Of a DNA stretch of 64,000 bases, positions 50,479 through 58,398 are shown piece by piece; within the stretch, counting starts at the first letter, position 1, and each line of letters begins with the position of its first letter. The notes under the pieces were generated by a model, which saw nothing but the letters and a program-made list of their open reading frames with translations, did no database searches and had not been told where the DNA came from. Source of the stretch: Bogoriella caseilytica. Lineage in GTDB: Bacteria; Actinomycetota; Actinomycetes; Actinomycetales; Actinomycetaceae. Where the stretch lies: the NCBI RefSeq assembly GCF_003752405.1, contig NZ_RKHK01000001.1, forward strand, positions 2,480,001 to 2,544,000, written 5' to 3'. Made by a program: the position numbers and the translations under genes.

Positions 50479-51657
50479 ATGCCTATGACGCAGGCCACGT
50501 CCGCCCCGCTCGAGAGCTCCAGCGGGCGGTCGCGTGCGGTGGCTGCGGGGTTGACCCTGCGGCAATCGCGGCGCCGCCGCCCCGCAGAGGTGCGCGCGCA
50601 CAACCGGGCCGTGGTGCTGGGCCTGCTCTTCCATGGCGAGCCGGTCTCGCGGGCTCAGCTGGCGCGCACGACCGGGCTGGCGCCGGTCACCATCTCCGAT
50701 CTCGTCAGTGAGCTCCTGGCCGAGGGGATCGTCGCCGAGGCCGGCACGGCCAAGCAGCCCCGCGTGGGGAAGCCACCCACGTTGGTGGCCTTCCAGCACG
50801 GCAGCCGGCAGCTCGTGGCCCTCGATCTCTCCGAGGTGAAGGTGGCGCGCGGTGCGGTCCTCGATCTGTCGGGTCGAATCCTGCACCGCCGTTCGGCCTC
50901 TCTGGGAGATCCCGCCCACCTCGCGGAGCACCTCGAGGATCTGGCGCGCGAGCTCCTGGCGCTGACATCCGCCCCTGTTCTCGGCCTGGGTATCGGTACG
51001 CCGGGCCTGGTCGACCCGGCCGGCTACCTCGTGGAGGCCTCCAACCTCGCTTCGCATGATCTCGCCCTCGCCGAGATCCTCCACCAGCGCCTCGGCGTGC
51101 CGGTCCACGTGGAGAACGACGCCAATGTGCTGGCGCTCGGCGAGGTCACCTTCGGTCACGCTCCCGAGCACGGTCTCCTGACCGTCGCCCTGGGTCTCGG
51201 CGTGGGCGCCGGCATCGTGCTGCACGGCACGTTGATCCGTGGTCACCGCCTCGCGGCCGGGGAGATCGGGCACATCACCGTGGACGAGGAGGGTCCGACG
51301 TGTGCCTGTGGCCGCCGGGGCTGCCTCGAGGGTGCTGTCTCCAGCTCCACCTTGCGGGCCCGCCTCGGCGCGGACACAGGCCCTTCGGCGCAGCGGATCC
51401 GAGCCGAGGCCGGCGCCACTCTGGGCCGGGTCCTCGCCCCCATCGTCAGCGCGCTCAACCTCCAGCAGCTCCGGCTCTTCGGCCCCACCGAGATCTACGG
51501 CGGGGCCTTCATCGAGGCTCTCGAAGGCACCGTGCGCGGGCGGATCCTGCCTGCACTCGCTGCCGATCTTGATGTCCACTTCTCTCCGCTGGGCGAGGAC
51601 GCCGTGCTCACCGGCGCGGTCGTCCCCGTCCTCATCGGCGAGCTCGGCTTCTCCTAA
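50479..51657 (+). CDS. ROK-family transcriptional regulator (amino-sugar type)
   Basis: A 392-residue regulator with an N-terminal winged HTH (GEPVSRAQLARTTGLAPVTI, about residues 53-72) and a ROK domain. The latter has GLGIGTPGLVDPAG, the VENDANVLALGE segment, GEIGHITVD and the zinc cluster CACGRRGCLEG (about 275-285). NagC-type relatives sense GlcNAc-6-phosphate. It is followed after 57 bases by its presumed target importer and preceded by nagZ. A CATACT -10-like box at 50466-50471 lies only 8 bases before ATG 50479, with no ribosome-binding site, so a leaderless mRNA is possible. Confidence 0.88.
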   Translation: MPMTQATSAPLESSSGRSRAVAAGLTLRQSRRRRPAEVRAHNRAVVLGLLFHGEPVSRAQLARTTGLAPVTISDLVSELLAEGIVAEAGTAKQPRVGKPPTLVAFQHGSRQLVALDLSEVKVARGAVLDLSGRILHRRSASLGDPAHLAEHLEDLARELLALTSAPVLGLGIGTPGLVDPAGYLVEASNLASHDLALAEILHQRLGVPVHVENDANVLALGEVTFGHAPEHGLLTVALGLGVGAGIVLHGTLIRGHRLAAGEIGHITVDEEGPTCACGRRGCLEGAVSSSTLRARLGADTGPSAQRIRAEAGATLGRVLAPIVSALNLQQLRLFGPTEIYGGAFIEALEGTVRGRILPALAADLDVHFSPLGEDAVLTGAVVPVLIGELGFS

Positions 51658-51714
51658 ACCAGTCACTGTCGGCGGCCACCCCGCCGGTCCTCATCACAAC
51701 CCAAGGAGCATCAG

Positions 51715-53034
51715 ATGCGTCACATCCGATCCCGCTTCACCCCCGTGGCCGTGGGCGGCGTCGCCCTGGCCATGATCCTGTCCGCATGCAACGGAGACGA
51801 GCCCGCCGGCGAGAACGGCGAGAACGGCGCCGACGGCGAAAACGGTGCCGAGGGTGCCGAGAGCGCCGACCTGACCGCCTGGTTCATGGAGAACTCGGTG
51901 AACCAGGACGCGCTCGACTGGCTGGTCGAGGAGTTCGAGAGCCAGAACGAGGGATCGACCCTGACGATCCAGATCCAGCCCTGGCCCGGCATCGTCGAGC
52001 TCCTGCAGACCTCCCTGCCGGACTCCTCCCAGACCCCCGACGTCCTGGAGATCGGCAACACCCAGGCCTCGACCTTCACCTCGGTGGGTGCGTTCTCGCC
52101 GGTGGACGACATTCTCGAGGACCTCGGCGGCAGCTCACTCGTGGAGTCCGGTGTGGAGGCCGGCTCCTGGGAGGGAGAGACCTACGCGCCGCCGCTGTAC
52201 ATGGGCTCACGCATCATCTACTACCGCGCCGATCTGCTAGAAGAGGCCGGCATCGAGGTGCCGACCACCATCCGGGAGCTCGAGGACGCCGCCATCGAGC
52301 TCAACGAGCTCAACCCCGAGGACCAGGACGGCTTCACCGGCATGTACCTGCCGGCGGCCGACCCCAAGACGCTCGAGGGCTGGCTCTTCACCTATGGCGG
52401 GGAATACGCCGTGCAGCAGGACGACGGCACCTGGGAGGCCCAGCTCTCCAGCCCGGAGTCCCTCGAGGGCCTGCGGGCGGCCCAGCGTCTGCTGGATGAG
52501 GGCTCCGAGTACGCGCTGGACTCCAACGAGCAGGTCCAGGCGGCCCCCGAACTCTTCAGCGCCGGCCGGGTGGGCTTCCTCTCTGCCCTGGCCTTCGCTG
52601 AGGCCGACATCGATGAGGAGATGTGGGAGAACGGCCAGGTCGGTGTCATGGCCCTTCCCGGCACTGAGCCCGGGACCCCGGGCGTCACCTTTGCCGGTGG
52701 CTCCAACGTCGCGATCTCCGCTGCCTCGCCGAACCAGGAACTCGCCCAGGAGGTGCTCACGCTGATCTACGCCCAGGAGTTCCAGGAGCTGCTGGCTTCC
52801 GACGGCTGGGTGCCCGGCAACCTCGACTACGCCGGTGCGCTGGAAGGGCCCACGGCCGAAGCGCACGAACTGGCGGTGGAGCACTCCAAGCTCACCCCGA
52901 ACACGCCGGCCTGGGGCGTGGCCGACTCCGCGCAGTTGCCCGTGGAGATCTGGACCCGGATCGCCCGCGGCGAGGACGTGGAGCAGGTGGCCGCGGACGT
53001 CGACGCTGAACTCGAGTCGATCCTGAACGACTGA
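51715..53034 (+). CDS. ABC sugar transporter, substrate-binding lipoprotein (nagZ/ROK-linked)
   Basis: A 439-residue family 1 solute-binding protein with lipobox LSAC (cysteine about residue 24) and a Gly/Glu/Asn-rich linker (GENGENGADGENGAEGAE). AAGGAG lies eight bases before ATG 51715. Its context with a NagZ-type hexosaminidase and a ROK regulator suggests GlcNAc, chitobiose or GlcNAc-MurNAc as ligand (inference). A small hairpin (CGGCGG/CCGCCG, 51670-51686) precedes the gene. The stop overlaps the next start (TGATG). Confidence 0.9.
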   Translation: MRHIRSRFTPVAVGGVALAMILSACNGDEPAGENGENGADGENGAEGAESADLTAWFMENSVNQDALDWLVEEFESQNEGSTLTIQIQPWPGIVELLQTSLPDSSQTPDVLEIGNTQASTFTSVGAFSPVDDILEDLGGSSLVESGVEAGSWEGETYAPPLYMGSRIIYYRADLLEEAGIEVPTTIRELEDAAIELNELNPEDQDGFTGMYLPAADPKTLEGWLFTYGGEYAVQQDDGTWEAQLSSPESLEGLRAAQRLLDEGSEYALDSNEQVQAAPELFSAGRVGFLSALAFAEADIDEEMWENGQVGVMALPGTEPGTPGVTFAGGSNVAISAASPNQELAQEVLTLIYAQEFQELLASDGWVPGNLDYAGALEGPTAEAHELAVEHSKLTPNTPAWGVADSAQLPVEIWTRIARGEDVEQVAADVDAELESILND

Positions 53035-54011
53035 TGACCGCTCAACCACAGGTGCTCCCGGGTGGGGCCGGCTCCTCGCCGGCCCCACCGCCGGAGCGCC
53101 GCGCCGGATCGTCCCGCACGCTGGTGCGGCTCACACCCTTCCTGCTGCTGCTGCTCCCCGTGGGCCTCGTGGCGCTGGCCCTGGGCTACCCACTGTGGCG
53201 ACAGGTGGTGATGTCCTTCCAGGAGTTCGGCCTCGCCCAGCAGTTCGGCCAGCCACCGGAGTTCGTGTGGCTGAGCAACTACACCGCGATCCTGAGCGAC
53301 GGCTACTTCTGGACGGTCACCGCGCGCTCTCTGGTGTTCACCGCCGCCTGCGCGGCTGCGACCATGTTCGTGGGCGTCGGCCTCGCGGTGATGATGCAGC
53401 GCGTGACTGCCGCAGTGCGCGTTCTGCTTCAGGTGGTGCTCGTCTTCGCCTGGGCCACCCCGGTGATCGCCGCGGTGGCGATCTGGAAGCTCATGGTCGA
53501 CCACCGGCATGGCGTGGTGAACGCCGTACTGGTCACGCTCGGCCTGGAGCAGTTCCAGGGCTTCCACTGGCTGCAGGAGTCCACCGGCACCTTCTTGCTG
53601 GTGGCGGGAACGGTCATCGTCTGGGCGAGTACGCCCCTGGTGGCCCTGGCTACCTTCGCGGCCCTGACTCAGGTGGACGACTCGGTGGTCGAGGCGGCCC
53701 AGCTCGACGGCGCGGGCCTGCTGCGCCGTCTGCGCTATATCGTGCTGCCAATCATCAAGCCGGTGCTCATCCTGCTGGCGATCCTGCAGGTGATCTGGGA
53801 TCTGCGGGTATTCGCGCAGATCTACTCGCTGCAGCAAGGCGCCGGCTCCTCACGAGCCACCAACCTGCTGGGCACGTACATCTATCACACCGGCATCGGC
53901 GGCGGGAACTACGGCATGGCTTCGGCCCTGGCTATGGTCATGCTCGCGATCCTGGTGGTCCTGACCTGGCGTTACGTCCGCCTACTGGGCAAGCAGGGAG
54001 ATCTGACGTGA
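53034..54011 (+). CDS. ABC sugar transporter permease (nagZ/ROK-linked, MalF-like)
   Basis: A 325-residue permease: Pro/Gly-rich head, first span about residues 32-55, coupling-loop motif VEAAQLDGAGLLRRLRYIVL near residue 220. Its start overlaps the binding-protein stop by one base and its stop overlaps the next gene by four (GTGA). It forms the importer channel with the following permease. Confidence 0.91.
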   Translation: MTAQPQVLPGGAGSSPAPPPERRAGSSRTLVRLTPFLLLLLPVGLVALALGYPLWRQVVMSFQEFGLAQQFGQPPEFVWLSNYTAILSDGYFWTVTARSLVFTAACAAATMFVGVGLAVMMQRVTAAVRVLLQVVLVFAWATPVIAAVAIWKLMVDHRHGVVNAVLVTLGLEQFQGFHWLQESTGTFLLVAGTVIVWASTPLVALATFAALTQVDDSVVEAAQLDGAGLLRRLRYIVLPIIKPVLILLAILQVIWDLRVFAQIYSLQQGAGSSRATNLLGTYIYHTGIGGGNYGMASALAMVMLAILVVLTWRYVRLLGKQGDLT

Positions 54012-54847
54012 ACCCCACCAGCCGCCGGCGCTCCAAGCTGGTCGTGAACGGGGCGGCCATCGCCATAGCGCTGCTGTGGATCTTTCCGATCTACTGGATG
54101 ATCAACGTCTCGCTGCAGCCCTCGGGGCAGATGCGTATCGACGGACCCACGGTGCTGCCCTTCGACTTCACGCCGGATGCCTACCTCGGGGTGCTGAACG
54201 ACTCCTCCTTCTGGACCTCGCTCACCATGAGCCTGCGCGTCAGCCTGCTGTCGGTGGCCGTGGCACTGGTCTCGGCCACCCTGGCGGCCGTGGCGCTGAG
54301 CCGTTTCCGCTTCCGTGGCCGTACCGGGATGGTGGTGGCGGTGCTGATCATTCAGATGATCCCGGCCGAGGCGCTGTTCATCTCTCAGTTCCGCATGCTC
54401 TCCGGCTGGGGGCTGATCAACACCGTCACCGGATTGTCGCTGCTCTACGTGGGCACCGTGATGCCCTTCATCGTCTGGATGCTCAAGGGCTTCGTCGATT
54501 CCGTGCCCGCTGATCTGGAAGAGGCCGCCATGATCGACGGCTGCACCAAGGTGGGCGCCTTCTTCCGCGTGACCTTCCCGCTGCTCGGCCCTGGGCTGGT
54601 GGCCACCGGCGTGTTCGGATTCCTGGTCTCGTGGAACGAGTTCACCCTCGCTCTGGTGATCCTCTCCTCCGGCGGCCGGGTCACCCTTCCGGTGTGGTTG
54701 CAGAGCTTCCAGGAGGGCATGACTGGGACCGACTGGGCCGGGGTGATGGCCGGCTCCGCCCTGATCGCGATCCCGGTGCTCATCCTGTTCAGCATCGTGC
54801 AGAAGCGTATGGCCTCCGGGCTGGTGGCCGGCGCGGTGAAGGGCTAA
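54008..54847 (+). CDS. ABC sugar transporter permease (nagZ/ROK-linked, MalG-like)
   Basis: A 279-residue permease with first span about residues 13-33 and coupling-loop motif DLEEAAMIDGCTKVGAFFRV near residue 171. GTG 54008 overlaps the previous stop. It is the last gene of the ROK operon. No ATPase is present in any of the three sugar-type importers of this window, so one shared ATPase probably serves all. Confidence 0.91.
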   Translation: MNPTSRRRSKLVVNGAAIAIALLWIFPIYWMINVSLQPSGQMRIDGPTVLPFDFTPDAYLGVLNDSSFWTSLTMSLRVSLLSVAVALVSATLAAVALSRFRFRGRTGMVVAVLIIQMIPAEALFISQFRMLSGWGLINTVTGLSLLYVGTVMPFIVWMLKGFVDSVPADLEEAAMIDGCTKVGAFFRVTFPLLGPGLVATGVFGFLVSWNEFTLALVILSSGGRVTLPVWLQSFQEGMTGTDWAGVMAGSALIAIPVLILFSIVQKRMASGLVAGAVKG

Positions 54848-54895
54848 CTCCGCCAGTAGGCGCGGCTGCCGTGGCCCCGCAGCTCCGGGACGTGC

Positions 54896-55759
54896 CTAGA
54901 ACAGGCCGCCGAGATTGGAGAGGAGGGAGTCGACCAGAGCTGCCGCTGCGATGGTCCCGAGGACCACCGACGTTGCGCCGATGAAGACGGCCCACACCAG
55001 GGTCAGTAGTGCATGGGGAATCAGCGGATCGGGTTTGCCGGCGGGCACGGCGCGCGCGATCCCGGCGTAGATCAGGATCTCGGCCACGATCACCACCACC
55101 ACGGCCAACAGGCTGCCGACCACGAACTGGAGAAAGCCGAAGACGATCCCGGGCATCAGGGCCAAGGGGAACATGATCACCCAGAAGGCTCCGTAGACAT
55201 GCCATGCCGCAGCCACGATGTTCCCCGCACCGGCGGCGCCGAGCGGGATCTGCCTCGTGGCGAAGGTCCAGCGCACAGTGAGGACCCGGAGCATGAAGAG
55301 CGTCGCGGTGATCAGGACCGGGCCGAAGAACCGCACCAGGAGCTCCGAGAGCGAGACGGTCGATGCCCAGCCGCTCAGGCCGTTGCTCAGCACGCCGCCG
55401 ACCATGGAACTCAGCAGGATCGTCAGGCCCACCGTGATCGAGAGTGTTGCGCAGGAGAAGAGCCAGGGCCCGTGCTTGCTACCGATCTGCCGGCCCGCGA
55501 CGAAGGGCGTCGCAAGCGCATCGTTGGTCTGACCGCGCAGGACCGACCCCAGGATCTTCGGAATCATGGCGAAGAGAACACCGATGGGTCCAGACGGCGA
55601 GCTTGCTGAGTGCGGTGGTGCGGTCGGACCCGCCGGGGTGCCGGCCGGAGACTCCGGCCCGGATGGCCTGGCGGGCCAGCCCGCAGGCGGGCCACCGCGA
55701 GGCGGTCCGCCCACCGGTGGCTGCTGTGCGTCGTGACCGGATGAATACTGCTCGCTCAT
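54896..55759 (-). CDS. Yip1-like multi-span membrane protein, copy 1
   Basis: A 287-residue protein with a Pro/Gly/Ser-rich cytoplasmic head (about 1-55) and about five membrane spans in the remainder (near 100-125, 143-160, 187-210, 215-235, 255-280). The layout matches Yip1-domain proteins. Head and body resemble the next gene upstream, so the two are paralogs. It is probably cotranscribed with it (27-base gap). Function unknown; Yip1 domains occur in proteins that bind small GTPases in eukaryotes, but no such role is shown in bacteria. Confidence 0.7.
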   Translation of the reverse strand: MSEQYSSGHDAQQPPVGGPPRGGPPAGWPARPSGPESPAGTPAGPTAPPHSASSPSGPIGVLFAMIPKILGSVLRGQTNDALATPFVAGRQIGSKHGPWLFSCATLSITVGLTILLSSMVGGVLSNGLSGWASTVSLSELLVRFFGPVLITATLFMLRVLTVRWTFATRQIPLGAAGAGNIVAAAWHVYGAFWVIMFPLALMPGIVFGFLQFVVGSLLAVVVVIVAEILIYAGIARAVPAGKPDPLIPHALLTLVWAVFIGATSVVLGTIAAAALVDSLLSNLGGLF

Positions 55760-55786
55760 GGTGCCCCCGGAATCATTGCCGTGGAT

Positions 55787-56854
55787 TCAGAAGCGGAAGA
55801 AGGGCAGGAAGCCCGAGTAGAACATCGCTTCGAAACTGATGGACAGGATGATGGCCACCAGCAGGAAGACCATTGCCGCGTGGGCCAGCGAAAGGAGAAC
55901 ATGGGGGACCAGCGGGCCCTTCGGCGACTCCACCCGGCGAGCGATCCCCACGTAGATGATCAGCTCAGCACCCAGGATGGCCACGAAGCCGACGGCCGCG
56001 CTGCCCAGGCTCACCAGGAAGCCTCCCACGGGCCCGGGGAGCAGGCTCAGCGGCACCAGTACGGCCCAGAAGGCCACGTAGAGCGAGCCCGCGGCGGCCA
56101 TGAGGTTCCCAGCCTCCGCGAGTGAGGCGTCCGCGACCTGCCGCACGCCCAGGGTCCAGCGGATGGTGAACACCCGCAGCACGAAGGACGCGCCCGCGAG
56201 AAAGGGGACGAGCACCATGCTCGTCACGTACGTCATCGCCGAGACACCGAAGGGCGAACTCACCCGCATACTGATGTCGCTGACCAGGGTGCCGAACAAG
56301 CCCGTGATCATCGCCAGCACGACCACGGTGCCACCGACGGTGAGCCACGGTCCGTGCGCCTTCCCGAGCTTCTGGCCGAGCTCGCCCGGGTAGGTGAGCG
56401 CCGCACCCGTATCGCCCGACCAGATGCGCTTGAGCACGGTGAGGGGAACCAGCGCGAAGGCTGCGAAAGCACTGGGCTTCCTCGGGGCCGCGGGCTGCTC
56501 AGGAACTGGGCCGTAGTGCTGGCCGGCCGATGCCTGACTGCCGGGAGCGCCGGGGTAGGGGTGCTGCGGCGGAGGGTAGCCGGGCTGCTGCGTCTGGCTG
56601 CCGGGAGCGCCGGGGTAGGGATGCTGCTGGGGAGGGTAGCCGGGCTGCTGCGTCTGGCTGCCGGGAGCGCCGGGGTAGGGATGCTGCTGGGGAGGGTAGC
56701 CGGGCTGCTGCGGCGCCGGCTGCTCATAGACCGGTTGCTGATCCGGCGAGTAGGGCTGTTCCGGGCCGGGGTGCTCGGGATGGACCGGGGGGTGGGGAAC
56801 CGGTCCGGCAGCCGCATCATCGCCGGCAGGCGGGTGCGAAGGGTGGTCGGTCAT
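55787..56854 (-). CDS. Yip1-like multi-span membrane protein with 20-residue tandem repeats, copy 2
   Basis: A 355-residue protein. The cytoplasmic head (about 1-130) is Pro/Gln/Tyr-rich and holds tandem 20-residue repeats built on QQPGYPPQQHPYPGAPGSQT. About five spans follow (near 165-190, 205-230, 255-275, 285-305, 325-345). The body matches copy 1 (KxHGPWL, VFTIRWTLG). ATG 56854 has GGGAG eight bases upstream; an upstream ATG at 56890 is less likely. Proline-rich tails of this sort often drive self-association or partner binding. Function unknown. Confidence 0.72.
   Translation of the reverse strand: MTDHPSHPPAGDDAAAGPVPHPPVHPEHPGPEQPYSPDQQPVYEQPAPQQPGYPPQQHPYPGAPGSQTQQPGYPPQQHPYPGAPGSQTQQPGYPPPQHPYPGAPGSQASAGQHYGPVPEQPAAPRKPSAFAAFALVPLTVLKRIWSGDTGAALTYPGELGQKLGKAHGPWLTVGGTVVVLAMITGLFGTLVSDISMRVSSPFGVSAMTYVTSMVLVPFLAGASFVLRVFTIRWTLGVRQVADASLAEAGNLMAAAGSLYVAFWAVLVPLSLLPGPVGGFLVSLGSAAVGFVAILGAELIIYVGIARRVESPKGPLVPHVLLSLAHAAMVFLLVAIILSISFEAMFYSGFLPFFRF
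56521..56712. repeat. 60-bp in-frame tandem repeat within the Yip1-like gene
   Basis: Two 60-bp units (56581-56640 and 56641-56700) are identical base for base, a third unit (56521-56580) has diverged, and 12 further bases match at the right end. A unit length divisible by three keeps the frame, so unit number can change without breaking the protein. The exact identity points to a recent duplication. Confidence 0.92.
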
Positions 56855-56988
56855 CGTGGTCTCCCTGAGTTGCCCCTGATCGTCTTGCACGTCGGCGAGA
56901 CGATATCAGCCACGTCTTCCTCAGCTCCGGGCGCTTGGGGCTGGGCGGAAGGCCCAGCTGAGGCGAGGCTGCGCCGCAGGGTGCCGGC

Positions 56989-57921
56989 TCAGGCCCCGGC
57001 GTCCTCGGGCACTCGCACCATGCCCTCCTGGGCCAGGGTGGCCACATGAGTGCCGTCCTCGGCGAAGACCCTCGCAGTACCGAGACCGCGGCCCCCGTGT
57101 GCCGAGGGGGATTCCTGGGCGAACAGCAACCACTGGCCGACGTCCACCGGCCGGTGCCACCACATGGCATGGTCCAGGCTCGCGAGCGACAGCCCGCGGG
57201 TCCGCCAGGAGATCCCGTGACGGCGCAGTACCGGCTCGAGCATCACCTGGTCACAGGCGTAGGCCAGGAGCGCGCGGTGGTGGACCTGGCTCAGGCCGGC
57301 AGGGAGCTCCGAGCGGGCACGGATCCACAGCAGCTGCTGGTCGGTGCGCGCCTCACCGGCATCGAGGTAGAGATCGCCGCCCACGTGCCGGATCTCGAAG
57401 GGAGCGGTGCGCACCATGAACTGCGCGGCGGGATGATCGACCTGTTCGAAGGTCTCCAGCGCGCTGGGCACGCTCTCCGGCGCCGGGGCCGCCGGGGCCA
57501 CGGAGCCGTGATCCCGTCCGGGTTGGTCGACCTGATAGCTGGAAATCATGGAGAGGATGGGCGTGTCCTGCTGCAGTGCATGGGTGCGGCGGGTGGAGAA
57601 GGATCGGCCATCGTGCAGACGTTCGACAGCGAACTCCACCGGGTGATCCAGAGAGCCGGGGCGCAGGAAGTAGCCGTGCACCGAGTGAGGTGAGCGCGCG
57701 CCTTCGCCCGCTGCCGGGACGGTGTCGGCAGCGGCGATGATCGCCTGGGCGAGCACCTGACCGCCGTACACGCGCTGCTGGATAGTGGGAAGGGTCGGTC
57801 CCACGAAGGCGTTCGGGCCGGTGCGCTCCAGGCGCAGTGCCCGGAGCAGGTGGCCCAGTGGGCCCTCAGCATCGGTGGGCAGATCGAGGACGTCGGAACT
57901 CGGAGGTGTCTCGGCGCTCAT
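56989..57921 (-). CDS. tesB: Acyl-CoA thioesterase II (TesB-type)
   Basis: A 310-residue double hot-dog thioesterase. The N-terminal half shows VYGGQVLAQAIIAAADTVP (about 50-68) and the HSVHGYFLRPGSLDHPVEF segment. The C-terminal half shows the YACDQVML (Asp) and SLASLDHAMWWHRPVDVGQW segments. TesB hydrolyses medium- and long-chain acyl-CoA in the cytosol. The start could be ATG 57921 or 57939. It is 48 bases downstream of the globin gene on the same strand. Confidence 0.92.
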   Translation of the reverse strand: MSAETPPSSDVLDLPTDAEGPLGHLLRALRLERTGPNAFVGPTLPTIQQRVYGGQVLAQAIIAAADTVPAAGEGARSPHSVHGYFLRPGSLDHPVEFAVERLHDGRSFSTRRTHALQQDTPILSMISSYQVDQPGRDHGSVAPAAPAPESVPSALETFEQVDHPAAQFMVRTAPFEIRHVGGDLYLDAGEARTDQQLLWIRARSELPAGLSQVHHRALLAYACDQVMLEPVLRRHGISWRTRGLSLASLDHAMWWHRPVDVGQWLLFAQESPSAHGGRGLGTARVFAEDGTHVATLAQEGMVRVPEDAGA

Positions 57922-57969
57922 GGCCTCATTCTCTCGCATGGCGGGCGCATTCCGGCGCCACCGGTGTCC

Positions 57970-58398
57970 CTAGAGCAGTGACCGCCGGACGTCGGCGCCG
58001 GGTTGCGGCGGGCCCTCGGGGGCGCCCGCCGCGTTGACCATGGCGTTCGCCGCTCGTTCGAGATAGTCCCAGAGCATCGCCGCGACGTCCTCGCGCAGGT
58101 CGAGCTCGGCCATGGCGTCCCGCATATGCCGCAGCCAGCGATCCCGCGCCTCGACAGTGACCTGGAAGGGTAGGTGGCGCATCCTCAGCCGCGGATGGCC
58201 GCGTTGCTCGGAGTACGTCGTCGGCCCGCCCCAGTACTGCTCGAGGAACAGGCGCAGCCGCTCCTCGGCGCCCTCCCAGTCGTCCTGCGGGTACATCGGC
58301 GCGAGCAGGTCGTCCTCGCGCACACCCTGATAGAAGCGGCGTACCAACCGGCGGAAGCCCTCCTGCCCGCCCATCGCGTCGTAGAAAGGAGAAGTCAC
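57970..58398 (-). CDS. glbO: Truncated hemoglobin, group II (trHbO)
   Basis: A 142-residue two-over-two globin: [20 protein letters not shown] at the N terminus, [40 protein letters not shown] with the proximal His in the H-P-R-L-R-M-R-H region, and a C-terminal [12 protein letters not shown] helix. trHbO binds O2 or NO at haem, and in mycobacteria it supports respiration or peroxide defence. The GTG start at 58398 overlaps the ptsI stop (GTGA), so it is translated with ptsI. The longer open frame upstream is a shadow of ptsI. Confidence 0.92.
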   Translation of the reverse strand: MTSPFYDAMGGQEGFRRLVRRFYQGVREDDLLAPMYPQDDWEGAEERLRLFLEQYWGGPTTYSEQRGHPRLRMRHLPFQVTVEARDRWLRHMRDAMAELDLREDVAAMLWDYLERAANAMVNAAGAPEGPPQPGADVRRSLL

